From: an uncultured Treponema sp.
GTDB lineage: Bacteria > Spirochaetota > Spirochaetia > Treponematales > Treponemataceae
Direction: 5' to 3'
Assembly (NCBI GenBank): GCA_937901865.1
Contig: CALDID010000168.1
Location: forward strand, 1-35,055
DNA: 35,055 nt
Shown here: positions 6,901 through 15,286 of the stretch, in pieces
How the letters are laid out: each line of letters starts with the position of its first letter
Position numbering within the stretch: the stretch's first letter is position 1
Position numbers and translations under genes: made by a program
Notes under the pieces: model-generated
The model's input: the letters and a program-made list of their open reading frames with translations, nothing else
What the model was told of the DNA's origin: nothing
Database searches by the model: none

Positions 6901-8658
6901 ATGAAACGTGTCATAATCTTTTCTGTATCATATATAGTATTCGCATTTTTTCTTTGTCTTGCGATAAATGCACGGCTCGCAATTCCGCCGTTATTGCCCG
7001 ATGCCGTTCTTTTATATAGATTGCTTTCGGGCATAAAGATGTTTTTGAACTTTTTGCCTGCATTGTGCATAAGTGCGGCTCTTCTTGCGGCTTCTATGGA
7101 GTATTGCCACTATTCACATAAATGCTATACACGGTTTTCTAATACTATTTTTAAGATGTATTCTTATGTGATGCGCTTATCGCTTATCATTGTCTTTATC
7201 ATAACAGCCTCTTCAGAGTTAGCGATGCCCCTTGTTTCTACAAAATTATCTTTGCTAAAGTCCAATTACACGCTTTTTCAAGAATATATGAAATGGGGAG
7301 AATACTATTTAAGCAAGGGAGAATCTGAACTCGCTTTGCATTATGCGCAAAATGTGGCTTTGCTCAATACAAAAAGCGCAGAAGCAGAATCCTTTATCGG
7401 TCGCGCAGAGGCGGCGGCAGAAGTTGCAGAACACAAAAAAGATTTATCACTTGGCACAGACGGGAACAAGAAACTATTTGAAGAAGAAACAGACAAGAAT
7501 TCAAAAGCCCTCTCTCTTGCTGAAATAAAAGAGAAAGCAGCAGAAGCGGCAGCGAAAGGCGATTGGTTTGCTTCACATTATTATGCAAAAATGGCGTATG
7601 AACTCGGAGAGAGCAGAGAGGATTCTGACAAGGCGTGGAAAAATCTGTCTATTCCGCAAAACTCCATTAGAAATGAAGTGTACGAGGGCATTTACGATAT
7701 TTACAACACAAAATATGTCGCGTATAGTGCATTGCAAAATGACGACCCTCTAACTGCGTATTACATTCTCAAAAAGCTCTCTGATACATCTCGTTCACTT
7801 GCAGATGACCCAGATATTAGGCAATATCTGGCAAAATCAGAAGAAGCATTGCTCAAAAAGTATTTCTTTCTTGATGAGGTAAAGGGAATAGAGCATTTTG
7901 AAGACACACGAAACGCCTATTTTTGCATAAAAACAGAGGAAGAAACTTTCGTTGTCTTTATACAGGGCGAGGCAACTTTTAACGGCGGAAAGTATTTAAG
8001 AGGCTTGTCTGTTGATACATTCAATAAAGACGGCGAACTCGTGTATTCAATGAATGTTCCGTATGCAAAAGTGTTTGCAGACCTTTCGAGCGAAAATAAC
8101 GTAAGTATAATGGTAAAATCAGTTTCTAAAGAATCTGACACAGGGATAATAGAGCCTATTTTCACCTATTCTGATGCACACACAGAAACAAGAAGCGATT
8201 TGTTTTATGATTTGCCATTGTCATTTGATGATTTTGTCATCGTTTCTAATTCCTCTATTGGCGCAGACAAGATGTATTTGCCAGAGCTTATGCAGTTTGT
8301 AAGAAAATGCGAACGATACGGATTTTCAGAAGAAAGCGCGAGATTAGTGCTTGTGCAAAGGCTTTGCCACCCAATTCTCATTCTTATAATCATCGTATTT
8401 GCTGCGGCATTTGCGTGGAATTATCGGCTTCAAGAACCAAAAGACTTCAAATTGCGCTACTTATTTGCATTTCCGTTCATCACTGCTATGTGCTATGCGC
8501 TTATTGAAGGGGGAATTTATATTTTAAGACTGCTTGCAGCGGCACTTGTAGGAATGGTGGGCTATTATGCGCTTTCTGTATCGCTTGTTGCGTGTATCTT
8601 CTTATTGACCGCCGTCAGCTTGCTTTTCTTATCGCGCTATAACAATATTGATGAATAG
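6901..8658 (+). CDS. membrane protein with TPR-like extracytoplasmic region
   Basis: This 585-residue protein has N-terminal spans around residues 5-25, 45-70 and 90-112. A large soluble region (about 115-485) follows. Its first half is helical and repeat-like (EYYLSKGESELALHYAQN, then Ala/Glu/Lys-rich helices), suggesting TPR-type repeats; its second half looks mixed beta, with hydrophobic strands. Three or more spans follow (about 488-510, 520-545, 550-580). AAGGA lies ten bases before the ATG. Its topology mirrors that of the preceding gene, so the pair may be a two-subunit envelope assembly, possibly a distant LptF/LptG-like pair. The function is unknown to me. Confidence 0.75.
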   Translation: MKRVIIFSVSYIVFAFFLCLAINARLAIPPLLPDAVLLYRLLSGIKMFLNFLPALCISAALLAASMEYCHYSHKCYTRFSNTIFKMYSYVMRLSLIIVFIITASSELAMPLVSTKLSLLKSNYTLFQEYMKWGEYYLSKGESELALHYAQNVALLNTKSAEAESFIGRAEAAAEVAEHKKDLSLGTDGNKKLFEEETDKNSKALSLAEIKEKAAEAAAKGDWFASHYYAKMAYELGESREDSDKAWKNLSIPQNSIRNEVYEGIYDIYNTKYVAYSALQNDDPLTAYYILKKLSDTSRSLADDPDIRQYLAKSEEALLKKYFFLDEVKGIEHFEDTRNAYFCIKTEEETFVVFIQGEATFNGGKYLRGLSVDTFNKDGELVYSMNVPYAKVFADLSSENNVSIMVKSVSKESDTGIIEPIFTYSDAHTETRSDLFYDLPLSFDDFVIVSNSSIGADKMYLPELMQFVRKCERYGFSEESARLVLVQRLCHPILILIIIVFAAAFAWNYRLQEPKDFKLRYLFAFPFITAMCYALIEGGIYILRLLAAALVGMVGYYALSVSLVACIFLLTAVSLLFLSRYNNIDE

Positions 8659-8672
8659 TCACCACGGGCGGT

Positions 8673-8713
8673 AACAGCCACAGTCCGTTTTGTCAGTCTG
8701 TGGCTGTTTTTAT
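8673..8713. terminator. bidirectional intrinsic terminator
   Basis: AACAGCCACAG (8673-8683) pairs perfectly with CTGTGGCTGTT (8698-8708), followed by TTTTTATA on the plus strand. It serves the plus-strand membrane genes and lies just past the stop of murA on the minus strand. Its loop region contains ACAGTCCGTTTTGTCAG, whose exact reverse complement recurs at 11330-11346. Confidence 0.85.
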
Positions 8714-8718
8714 AAGAA

Positions 8719-10002
8719 CTAAGGTTGCTCTACTCGCTCTATATGTGCGCCAAGCGATTGCAAACGTTCAACAAGATTTTCGTATCCTCTCTCAATCTGA
8801 TACACATTGCTAATCGTACTTTCGCCCTGCGCCGCCATAGCCGCAATGACCATAGCCATACCTGCGCGAACATCGGGAGAAACAAGGTTATCGCCGTGAA
8901 GCGTTGACGGACCTGAAACAACTGCACGATGAGGGTCGCAAAGCACAATAGATGCACCCATATTGATGAGCTTGTCAACAAAGAACATTCGGCTTTCAAA
9001 CATCTTTTCAAAGATAAGCACCGTTCCTTCAACTTGCGTCGCGACGACTGTCATTATCGAAGTTAAATCGGGCGGGAAGCTAGGCCATGGAGCATCGTCA
9101 ATCTTAGGAATTGCGCCGCCTAAATCCTTGTTCACTTTCATCTCTTGCAACAGCGGAACATTGAGCGTGCTGCCATCGATATTCCAGCGAATGCCCAGCT
9201 TGTTAAACGCAATCTTCAAAGGACGCATATCGCTTTCTCGAACGCCCGTGATTTTGATACTGCCCTTTGTCGCCGCCGCCAAGCCGATGAAACTGCCGAT
9301 TTCCATAAAGTCAGGTCCAATCGTGTAATCTGTGCCGTGCAATTCACTAACGCCAAATATCTTCAAGACATTGCTACCAACGCCCGCAATCTGCGCCCCC
9401 ATACCGATGAGCATTTTGCACAAATCTTGAACGTGCGGTTCACTCGCAGCATTATTGATAATCGTAACGCCATCAGCACACACCGCCGCCATAAGCGCAT
9501 TTTCTGTTGCCGTAACGCTCATTTCGTCCAAGAAAATATCTGTGCCGACGAGTTTATTTGCGCTTATGTTAAACTGCCCGTCGATGTCAACTCGTGCGCC
9601 AAGTTCGGTCAAAGCCAAAAAGTGCGTATCAAGTCGCCTATGCCCGATGACATCTCCTCCAGGAGGCGGAAGCACGACTTTGCCACATCGTGCAAGAACA
9701 GAGCCTGCAAAGAGAATTGACGCACGGATTTTTTTCGACAGCGTGCGAGGGATTTCATTTGTAGTGATATTCTCCGCAGTGATTTTCCAATCGTGCACAT
9801 CGAGCTTTTCCACTTTCGCACCCAAAGATTCAAGTATCTTGAACATCACGCCAGTGTCTTCAATCGCAGGAATATTGCGCAAAATCACGCTTTCTTTTGT
9901 CAAAAGAGATGCGGCTATACACGGAAGCGCGGCATTTTTATTGCCACTTGCTTGAATCGTACCTTTGATTGGAAAACCGCCCTCTATTTTGTACTGATAC
10001 AT
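8719..10002 (-). CDS. murA: UDP-N-acetylglucosamine 1-carboxyvinyltransferase with Asp at the catalytic Cys position
   Basis: This 427-residue enzyme carries out the first committed step of peptidoglycan synthesis, transferring enolpyruvate from PEP to UDP-GlcNAc in the cytoplasm. The family core is complete: GNKNAALP near residue 21, PPGGDVIGHRR at 113-123, the EPSP-synthase-like repeats, and a C-terminal RGYENLVERLQSLGA. The catalytic loop usually reads GGCxIGxRP; here it is GGDVIGHRR, with Asp117 replacing the fosfomycin-reactive Cys. Natural Asp variants are known in other bacteria, are active, and resist fosfomycin. Its start lies 18 bases after the pepT stop, so it is probably cotranscribed. 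GGGAGG lies 13 bases upstream, which is long. Confidence 0.96.
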   Translation of the reverse strand: MYQYKIEGGFPIKGTIQASGNKNAALPCIAASLLTKESVILRNIPAIEDTGVMFKILESLGAKVEKLDVHDWKITAENITTNEIPRTLSKKIRASILFAGSVLARCGKVVLPPPGGDVIGHRRLDTHFLALTELGARVDIDGQFNISANKLVGTDIFLDEMSVTATENALMAAVCADGVTIINNAASEPHVQDLCKMLIGMGAQIAGVGSNVLKIFGVSELHGTDYTIGPDFMEIGSFIGLAAATKGSIKITGVRESDMRPLKIAFNKLGIRWNIDGSTLNVPLLQEMKVNKDLGGAIPKIDDAPWPSFPPDLTSIMTVVATQVEGTVLIFEKMFESRMFFVDKLINMGASIVLCDPHRAVVSGPSTLHGDNLVSPDVRAGMAMVIAAMAAQGESTISNVYQIERGYENLVERLQSLGAHIERVEQP

Positions 10003-10020
10003 TCTGTTTACACAGCCTCC

Positions 10021-11271
10021 CTATTTCTTGTCTTTTGTCGAAATGCGAGCAAGCTCTATTAAAACCTGCATAGCCTTTGTACACTGTGAGAACGACAGCC
10101 ATTCTGTGCGTGAATGATAGTTGTGTCCACCTGTAAAGATATTCGGGGTCGGAATTCCCATTTGCGTCAGTCTTGAGCCGTCCGTGCCTCCGCGAATTGG
10201 CTGGAAAATCGGCTCAACACCAGCTGCCTTATATGCAGCAACGAGGTTTTCAACGACTTCAGGGTGTTCGTCGAGTTTGCTCTTCATATTCAAATACTGC
10301 TCAGTGTGCTTCACCTCAACTTTTCCGCCGAAACTGCGCGCTGTAACGTCTGCCAACGAATCAACAAACGCCTTTCGCCTCTCCATTCCCTCCTCTGTAA
10401 AATCGCGAAGCAGCAAATACACATACGCACTTTCTATGCTTCCCGTTATCTCCATTGGCGCGTAAAAGCCCATATAGCCGTCGGTCGTTTCTGGTGCTTC
10501 TTGGCGAGGAAGATTTGCAACAAAAGAACTCGCCATAGTAACCGCATTGACCATACGAGGACGAGCCGAACCAGTGTGCAGCGATTTTCCCGTGAACGTG
10601 ATTTCACTCTTATACGCATTGAAGCATTCAGTTTCAAGCTCTCCGATATGTCCGCCGTCCACAGTGTACGCCTTTCGGCTTTCGATTTCCGCAATCGGCA
10701 CTTTGTCCATTCCATGCCCTGTTTCCTCGTCAGGCGAGAAAATCACTTCTATCTTACCATGCGGAATATTTTGATTCTTTATCGCAGAAATCGCCGTCAT
10801 TATCGCCGCTACTCCAGCTTTGTCGTCCGCTCCGAGCAATGTCGTGCCGTCAGAAGTGATAATCGTATCTCTCTCTTCGCCTGCTAAACGCAACGCTTCA
10901 TCTGCCGCAGGGTCAATTTTGCTACCTTCGCTCAACGTTATCACAGAACCGTCATACTCACGAATAATCTGAGGCTTTACGTCTTTGCCGCTCACTTCCT
11001 CCACGGTGTCAATGTGTGCCAAAAGAGCAAGAGGAGCAACATCTTCAAGCCCCTCGCTTGCCTTCAAATAGCCGTACACATAACAATGCTCCGTGATATG
11101 CACGCCCTCTAAGCCAATCTCTTTCATCTCGGCTTCTAGCATTTTAGCTAAATCCCATTCCTGCACAGTAGAAGGGATATTTCCAGCATCTGCGCTCTTT
11201 TCGTCGCTTTGGGAATATGTTTTCACATAACGCAAAAAGCGTTCCAATAATTCATTCTGTAAGTCTGTCAT
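10021..11271 (-). CDS. pepT: peptidase T (tripeptide aminopeptidase, M20B)
   Basis: This 416-residue cytoplasmic dizinc aminopeptidase removes N-terminal residues from tripeptides. Metal and catalytic motifs are visible in order: LLAHIDTVEE (His and Asp), LLGADDKAG (bridging Asp), SPDEETGHG (catalytic Glu and metal Glu), TVDGG, and the C-terminal FTGGHNYHSRTEW (metal His). RGGTDGSRL is the substrate-binding loop. Length matches the family. The ATG is seven bases downstream of a -10 TATACT with no SD, so the mRNA may be leaderless. murA follows at once on the same strand. In an amino-acid-fermenting treponeme it would use imported peptides. Confidence 0.95.
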   Translation of the reverse strand: MTDLQNELLERFLRYVKTYSQSDEKSADAGNIPSTVQEWDLAKMLEAEMKEIGLEGVHITEHCYVYGYLKASEGLEDVAPLALLAHIDTVEEVSGKDVKPQIIREYDGSVITLSEGSKIDPAADEALRLAGEERDTIITSDGTTLLGADDKAGVAAIMTAISAIKNQNIPHGKIEVIFSPDEETGHGMDKVPIAEIESRKAYTVDGGHIGELETECFNAYKSEITFTGKSLHTGSARPRMVNAVTMASSFVANLPRQEAPETTDGYMGFYAPMEITGSIESAYVYLLLRDFTEEGMERRKAFVDSLADVTARSFGGKVEVKHTEQYLNMKSKLDEHPEVVENLVAAYKAAGVEPIFQPIRGGTDGSRLTQMGIPTPNIFTGGHNYHSRTEWLSFSQCTKAMQVLIELARISTKDKK

Positions 11272-11278
11272 ACTGCTA

Positions 11279-11284
11279 AGTATA
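11279..11284 (-). promoter_or_regulatory. -10 box of pepT, leaderless start
   Basis: TATACT on the minus strand lies seven bases before the pepT ATG. No convincing -35 is seen 17 bases upstream (TAGCAC). The expected transcription start coincides with the ATG. Confidence 0.5.
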
Positions 11285-11305
11285 TGTATTTTTCAGTTTT
11301 TGTGC

Positions 11306-11389
11306 TACAGCCACAAACTGCATTAAGCTGACAAAACGGACTGTATCCGCAAAACAGCCTATGGCATTGAAAAGCAGCCTGTGGCTGTA
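11306..11389. repeat. 84-bp element with 10-bp inverted ends
   Basis: TACAGCCACA (11306-11315) and TGTGGCTGTA (11380-11389) are perfect inverted repeats. The interior contains CTGACAAAACGGACTGT (11330-11346), the exact reverse complement of part of the terminator at 8673-8708, whose arms (ACAGCCACAG) also match the ends here. It lies between divergent pepT and the ABC ATPase gene, so it terminates neither. It looks like a larger member of one small repeat family. Confidence 0.6.
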
Positions 11390-11414
11390 CAAAAAAAAGA
11401 GCGGCTGATATAAT
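11386..11414 (+). promoter_or_regulatory. promoter of the GldA-like operon
   Basis: TGTACA (11386-11391), a 17-bp spacer and a perfect TATAAT (11409-11414). The ATG at 11424 is only nine bases beyond the -10 and has no SD. The -35 overlaps the right end of the repeat element at 11306-11389. Confidence 0.65.
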
Positions 11415-11423
11415 CAATTACAC

Positions 11424-12134
11424 ATGATTGAATTGATTGACTTTTCAAAAACATACGGCAATAAAACGGCCGTCGATAACGTAACACTCACCGTGAAGCA
11501 AGGCGAAATAGCCGCACTATTAGGCGAGAACGGAGCAGGGAAAACAACAATCTTAAAGGCTCTCTGCGCCTTGCACAAAGCGACAAGCGGCACAGTGCGT
11601 ATTTGCGGCAAAGAAAGTGCTACTGAAATAAAAGAGATTGTCGGCTATGTGCCAGAGCAACCGATTTTATATGATGATTTCACAGTGAATGAAATGCTTT
11701 TCTTTACTGGCGAAATGAGAGGTATGCGAGAAAAGGCACTTTCAGAAGCAATGGAAAAAGTAATTGTCGATTGTAAGCTAGAAAGCGTTATCAATAAAAA
11801 AATAGCAACGCTCTCAAAGGGCTTTAAGCAAAGAGTTTCATTTGCAACAGCTTTAATACACTCCCCGAAAGTGCTTGTGTTAGACGAAGTAACAAGCGGA
11901 CTTGACCCCGCGCAAATAAAGCAAATGAGGGAACTGATAAAAAGACTGAGCAAAACAAAAACGGTACTGCTTTCTACCCACTTAATGCAAGAAGTGGATG
12001 CATTAGCAAAAACCGTTTTCATCTTAAAGCAAGGCAAACTCATAGCGCAGGGAAGTGCAGAAAGCATTATACGAGAAACAAAAACAACCTCGCTTGAAGA
12101 AGCATTCATCGCATTAAATCAGGTGGCAGAATGA
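11424..12134 (+). CDS. ABC-2 type transporter ATP-binding protein (GldA-like)
   Basis: This 236-residue protein is a single ABC ATPase domain: Walker A GENGAGKTT at residues 35-43, Q-loop VPEQPILYDDF, signature LSKGFKQRVSFATAL, Walker B VLVLDEVTSGLDP, and switch His in LLSTHLMQEV. It lacks membrane spans and must work with the fused permease that follows, whose ATG overlaps its stop (ATGA). With that partner the pair resembles the GldA-GldFG type of exporter found well beyond gliding bacteria, substrate unknown. Translation appears to begin almost at the 5' end of the transcript. Confidence 0.92.
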   Translation: MIELIDFSKTYGNKTAVDNVTLTVKQGEIAALLGENGAGKTTILKALCALHKATSGTVRICGKESATEIKEIVGYVPEQPILYDDFTVNEMLFFTGEMRGMREKALSEAMEKVIVDCKLESVINKKIATLSKGFKQRVSFATALIHSPKVLVLDEVTSGLDPAQIKQMRELIKRLSKTKTVLLSTHLMQEVDALAKTVFILKQGKLIAQGSAESIIRETKTTSLEEAFIALNQVAE

Positions 12135-14341
12135 ACACAAAATTAAAACTCATCGGACTTCTTAAAAAAGAGCTGTTTTGTTTACACAAAAGCCCTATCT
12201 TCTATATACTCACTGCGTTCTACGCCGTATCGCTTGCACTGCGCTTCTTTTTCGCCAATCAGTTTTTCTCTGGCAACGGAAGCAGCGATTTACGCTTTTT
12301 CTTTTCGTCTGTGCCGTATATTTCTATTCTTGTTTTACCGCTGTTGACCATAATAGTAAGCCTAAAACCATTCGACACCCTCACACCTCTGCCCTCTCTT
12401 CTCCTCTTTTCTGTCAAGCTCTCATCTCTCTTTATCGCCTTTGCCGCAATGAACCTATGTATCTTGTTTGTGCCGCTCTCGGTGTCTTTTTTCGGCGATG
12501 TCGATACCAGTCAGCTTATCTTAGGCTTTTTCGGCGTTCTGCTCTACGGTCTATTTGCGCTCTCTCTCACTCTTTTCATCTCCGTATTGCTCAAAAACAC
12601 CGTCGCATTTCTCTTCGCCAGCAGCATAATTCTTGCCGTCTTCAACAGTGCGCACCTCTTTGCAGTCTACACGGGCATAACAGGCAGAGTCGCAAGCATA
12701 ATGCAGTTGCTGAGCTTTTCGTGGCATTTCGACGCTGCCGCCAAAGGTATCATCGACAGCAGAGATATATTCTTCTATCTCGTATGGACTTTATTTTTTC
12801 TCGCTAGCTCTTCCTTTGTCTTTTCGCTCAAAAATGGAGAGAGAAGATATATTCGCCTCTTTTCGTTTTTCGCCCTTGATTGCATATTGCTCACGCTCTT
12901 GAGCGCACATCTCTCGTTTCGCCTTGACTGTAGCCGCGAGAAAATGTTTTCTGTTTCACCATACAGCACAAAAGCCCTAAGCAACGCAGATGAAGTTTTA
13001 CGCATAAAATACTATCTTTCAAGCGAACTACGCCGCTTATATCCGCAAGTGCGCGATGTAGAGGATTTTTTATTTCAATATTGCGCAAAAAGCCAAAATG
13101 CAGAACTCTCGATAATCAATCCCGATTCTAAAGAAGGCAAAGAAGCCATTTCGGGCTACGCTCTCACCTCACAACAGCTTCGCAGCAGCGGCAAAAACAA
13201 AACAGAATATCTCAATGTCTACAGCGCAATCGTCCTTGAATACTTAGGCAATACAGAGATTATCCCGTTTGAACTTTCGGCAACAACTCTCGAATACGAT
13301 TTGACACGCGCAGTAGAAAAAATCGTTTTGGGCATAGAGCGAAAAGCCCTCATCATCAGCGGTAACGCCCTCGACATCGACAGCGAATACTCCTATGTGC
13401 GCCCGTGGCTAGAAGCGGCAGGCGTAAAGACCGATGTCGTTTTAGGCTCAGACCTCACAAACGATGCACTTGAAGCATTGCTAAAGACAAATACCCCCGT
13501 CGTCATCTTCGGCTCATCAAGTTTCACACAAGAAAGCGCAGCTGCCTTATCCCATTTCATCGACAAAGGCGGAAAAGCCTTTTTTGCCGTAAGCGCGCTT
13601 GATGTAGACATTTCATCTGATTGGTCAGTGAGCGAGAGAGCAGAAGATTTCATTTTGCCGCTGTTAGAAAGCAAAGGTATACGAATCGAAAAAGCCCTTG
13701 TCGCAGACATTTCTTCAAGTCAAATTGTAATGGACAGCGCAGACGACGCAGGCTCTTCTACACGGCAGGACATTTTTAACTATCCGCTGTGGGTGTCGAT
13801 TATGCCACAACAAAGCGCAAAAGAGGGCTGCACACTCTTCTGGGCTTCCCCCGTGCACATCGCAGAAGATGCCGCCGCCACGCCTCTTTTAGCCACCACC
13901 CGCGCCGCATGGCTCTTACAGCCAGAGAACGAAGGAGAATATCTCATTGACACAAATCCGTTTCGTGTGCCGAAAACCGCAGGCAAAGGCGAAGCCACCG
14001 CACAATATTTTCTCGGCGCAGAAAAGCAGAATATCATCGTTATTTCAGACCAATACTTTGCCTCAAGCCTTATGCTAAGCTACATCAACAATGGCGCAAG
14101 CCCTGATTTCAGAAACCTAGATTTTCTCTCTGCCGCAGTGTTGCACTTGCAAGGCGCGGACGAACTCGCAAGCCTCAAGCATTCTGCAACATCGAGCTAT
14201 GCACTCTACAAAATCGCCGACACCGACAGCTTTATCTTTTATATGCGCCTGTCGCTTTTCTTGTCGATTGCCGCCCCTCTTCTCATCATCTCCCTTTTCG
14301 CCGTCCTCTCCGCCCTCAAGCGAAAATCTGCACACTTCTAG
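12131..14341 (+). CDS. fused ABC-2 permease and GldG-like auxiliary protein
   Basis: This 736-residue protein combines two parts usually encoded separately. Residues 1-240 are an ABC-2 permease (GldF-like) with about six membrane spans, starting KLIGLLKKELFCLHKSPIFYI. From about residue 250 a seventh span leads into a GldG/ABC_transp_aux-like extracytoplasmic domain: MFSVSPYSTKALSNADEVLRIKYYLS, AVEKIVLGIERKALIISGN, and repeated alpha/beta segments. A last span near 710-730 ends with the basic tail KRKSAHF. It overlaps the ATPase gene by four bases. The fusion fixes permease and auxiliary subunit in a 1:1 ratio. The family call is good; the cargo is unknown. Confidence 0.85.
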   Translation: MNTKLKLIGLLKKELFCLHKSPIFYILTAFYAVSLALRFFFANQFFSGNGSSDLRFFFSSVPYISILVLPLLTIIVSLKPFDTLTPLPSLLLFSVKLSSLFIAFAAMNLCILFVPLSVSFFGDVDTSQLILGFFGVLLYGLFALSLTLFISVLLKNTVAFLFASSIILAVFNSAHLFAVYTGITGRVASIMQLLSFSWHFDAAAKGIIDSRDIFFYLVWTLFFLASSSFVFSLKNGERRYIRLFSFFALDCILLTLLSAHLSFRLDCSREKMFSVSPYSTKALSNADEVLRIKYYLSSELRRLYPQVRDVEDFLFQYCAKSQNAELSIINPDSKEGKEAISGYALTSQQLRSSGKNKTEYLNVYSAIVLEYLGNTEIIPFELSATTLEYDLTRAVEKIVLGIERKALIISGNALDIDSEYSYVRPWLEAAGVKTDVVLGSDLTNDALEALLKTNTPVVIFGSSSFTQESAAALSHFIDKGGKAFFAVSALDVDISSDWSVSERAEDFILPLLESKGIRIEKALVADISSSQIVMDSADDAGSSTRQDIFNYPLWVSIMPQQSAKEGCTLFWASPVHIAEDAAATPLLATTRAAWLLQPENEGEYLIDTNPFRVPKTAGKGEATAQYFLGAEKQNIIVISDQYFASSLMLSYINNGASPDFRNLDFLSAAVLHLQGADELASLKHSATSSYALYKIADTDSFIFYMRLSLFLSIAAPLLIISLFAVLSALKRKSAHF

Positions 14342-14353
14342 CCCTTGTTTCCG

Positions 14354-14382
14354 TTGCAGATTTAGAAAACTGATGGTATACT
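14354..14382 (+). promoter_or_regulatory. promoter of the Rpn-like nuclease gene, leaderless start
   Basis: TTGCAG (14354-14359), a 17-bp spacer and TATACT (14377-14382). The ATG at 14390 begins seven bases after the -10, so transcription and translation should start at the same place. No SD is present. Confidence 0.7.
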
Positions 14383-14389
14383 TTATTAT

Positions 14390-15286
14390 ATGGGTACAAA
14401 GGATATAGCTGAAAAATCCCTTTTGTCGTACAACGATGTTTTCGCCGACATTGTAAATGTTCTAGCATGCGGCGGCAAACAAGAAATCCGCGAAGAAGAT
14501 TTAAGTGATGCGCAGGCTTTTTCACAATATAAAGCAATCGACGGCGAACTAAGAGAGCAAGAACGCGATATAGCGAAATTTTGGAATAAGAATGAAGTGC
14601 ATTTGAGTTTGATTGGATTAGAAAATCAGACTGTGCAAGATAACGCAATGCCGCTTCGAGTTATTGGCTACGACGGAGCAGCGTATCGGGAGCAGATACA
14701 CAATAAAAAATCGTCTTGGTATCCTGTCATCACATTGGTTTTATATTTCGGAACAGAAAGCCGCTGGACAATGCCTAAATCTTTAAGCGAACAAATCGCA
14801 GTACCTCACGCATTGAAGCCGTTGTTTAATGATTATAAGGCAAACATTTATGATGTGGCGTGGCTTTCTGATGATGAGATACAGTCGTTTCAAAGCGATT
14901 TTCGACTTGTGGCACAATACCTCAAGGCACTTCGCACAGGTCAGGTAGAAGATTGGAATGCACAGAAACTAAAGCACGTTCATGAGATAATGACGCTGTT
15001 TCAAGTGATTTCAAACGACGACATCTACAGCGAAATGGAAGATTTCGTCTATGAAACACAACGAGTAAAAGGAGGCACAAAAGTGATTGATATTTTTAGA
15101 CAAAACTACAACAGGGGCATCTCTATCGGACGCAATGAAGGCATCTCTATCGGGCGCAACGAGGGTATAAGCTCTCTGACCGCCGTTATGTCGCGCCTCT
15201 TTGCCGAGGGAAGAGATGCAGACGTAAAGCGCGCGATGAGCGACAGCACCTATCTGCAAGAACTGCTCTCTCAGTACAAAGACTAA
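14390..15286 (+). CDS. Rpn family recombination-promoting nuclease / putative transposase
   Basis: This 298-residue protein matches the PD-(D/E)XK nuclease family often annotated as Rpn or Transposase_31, DNA endonucleases that stimulate RecA-independent exchange. Visible features are SYNDVFADIVNVLACGG at the N-terminus (acidic core residue), LSLIGLENQTVQDNAMPLRVIGYD (the E-x-Q variant of the ExK motif), and SWYPVITLVLYFG. The C-terminus carries two perfect copies of GISIGRNE (24-bp DNA repeats at 15116-15139 and 15140-15163), a low-complexity Gly/Ile/Arg segment typical of the family and prone to copy change. It overlaps the Nudix gene tail to tail by four bases. Confidence 0.85.
   Translation: MGTKDIAEKSLLSYNDVFADIVNVLACGGKQEIREEDLSDAQAFSQYKAIDGELREQERDIAKFWNKNEVHLSLIGLENQTVQDNAMPLRVIGYDGAAYREQIHNKKSSWYPVITLVLYFGTESRWTMPKSLSEQIAVPHALKPLFNDYKANIYDVAWLSDDEIQSFQSDFRLVAQYLKALRTGQVEDWNAQKLKHVHEIMTLFQVISNDDIYSEMEDFVYETQRVKGGTKVIDIFRQNYNRGISIGRNEGISIGRNEGISSLTAVMSRLFAEGRDADVKRAMSDSTYLQELLSQYKD
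15116..15163 (+). repeat. in-frame 24-bp direct duplication
   Basis: Two adjacent 24-bp units differ at three third-codon positions and both encode GISIGRNE. A partial third unit (GIS) follows. It lies within the Rpn-like gene. Confidence 0.85.
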
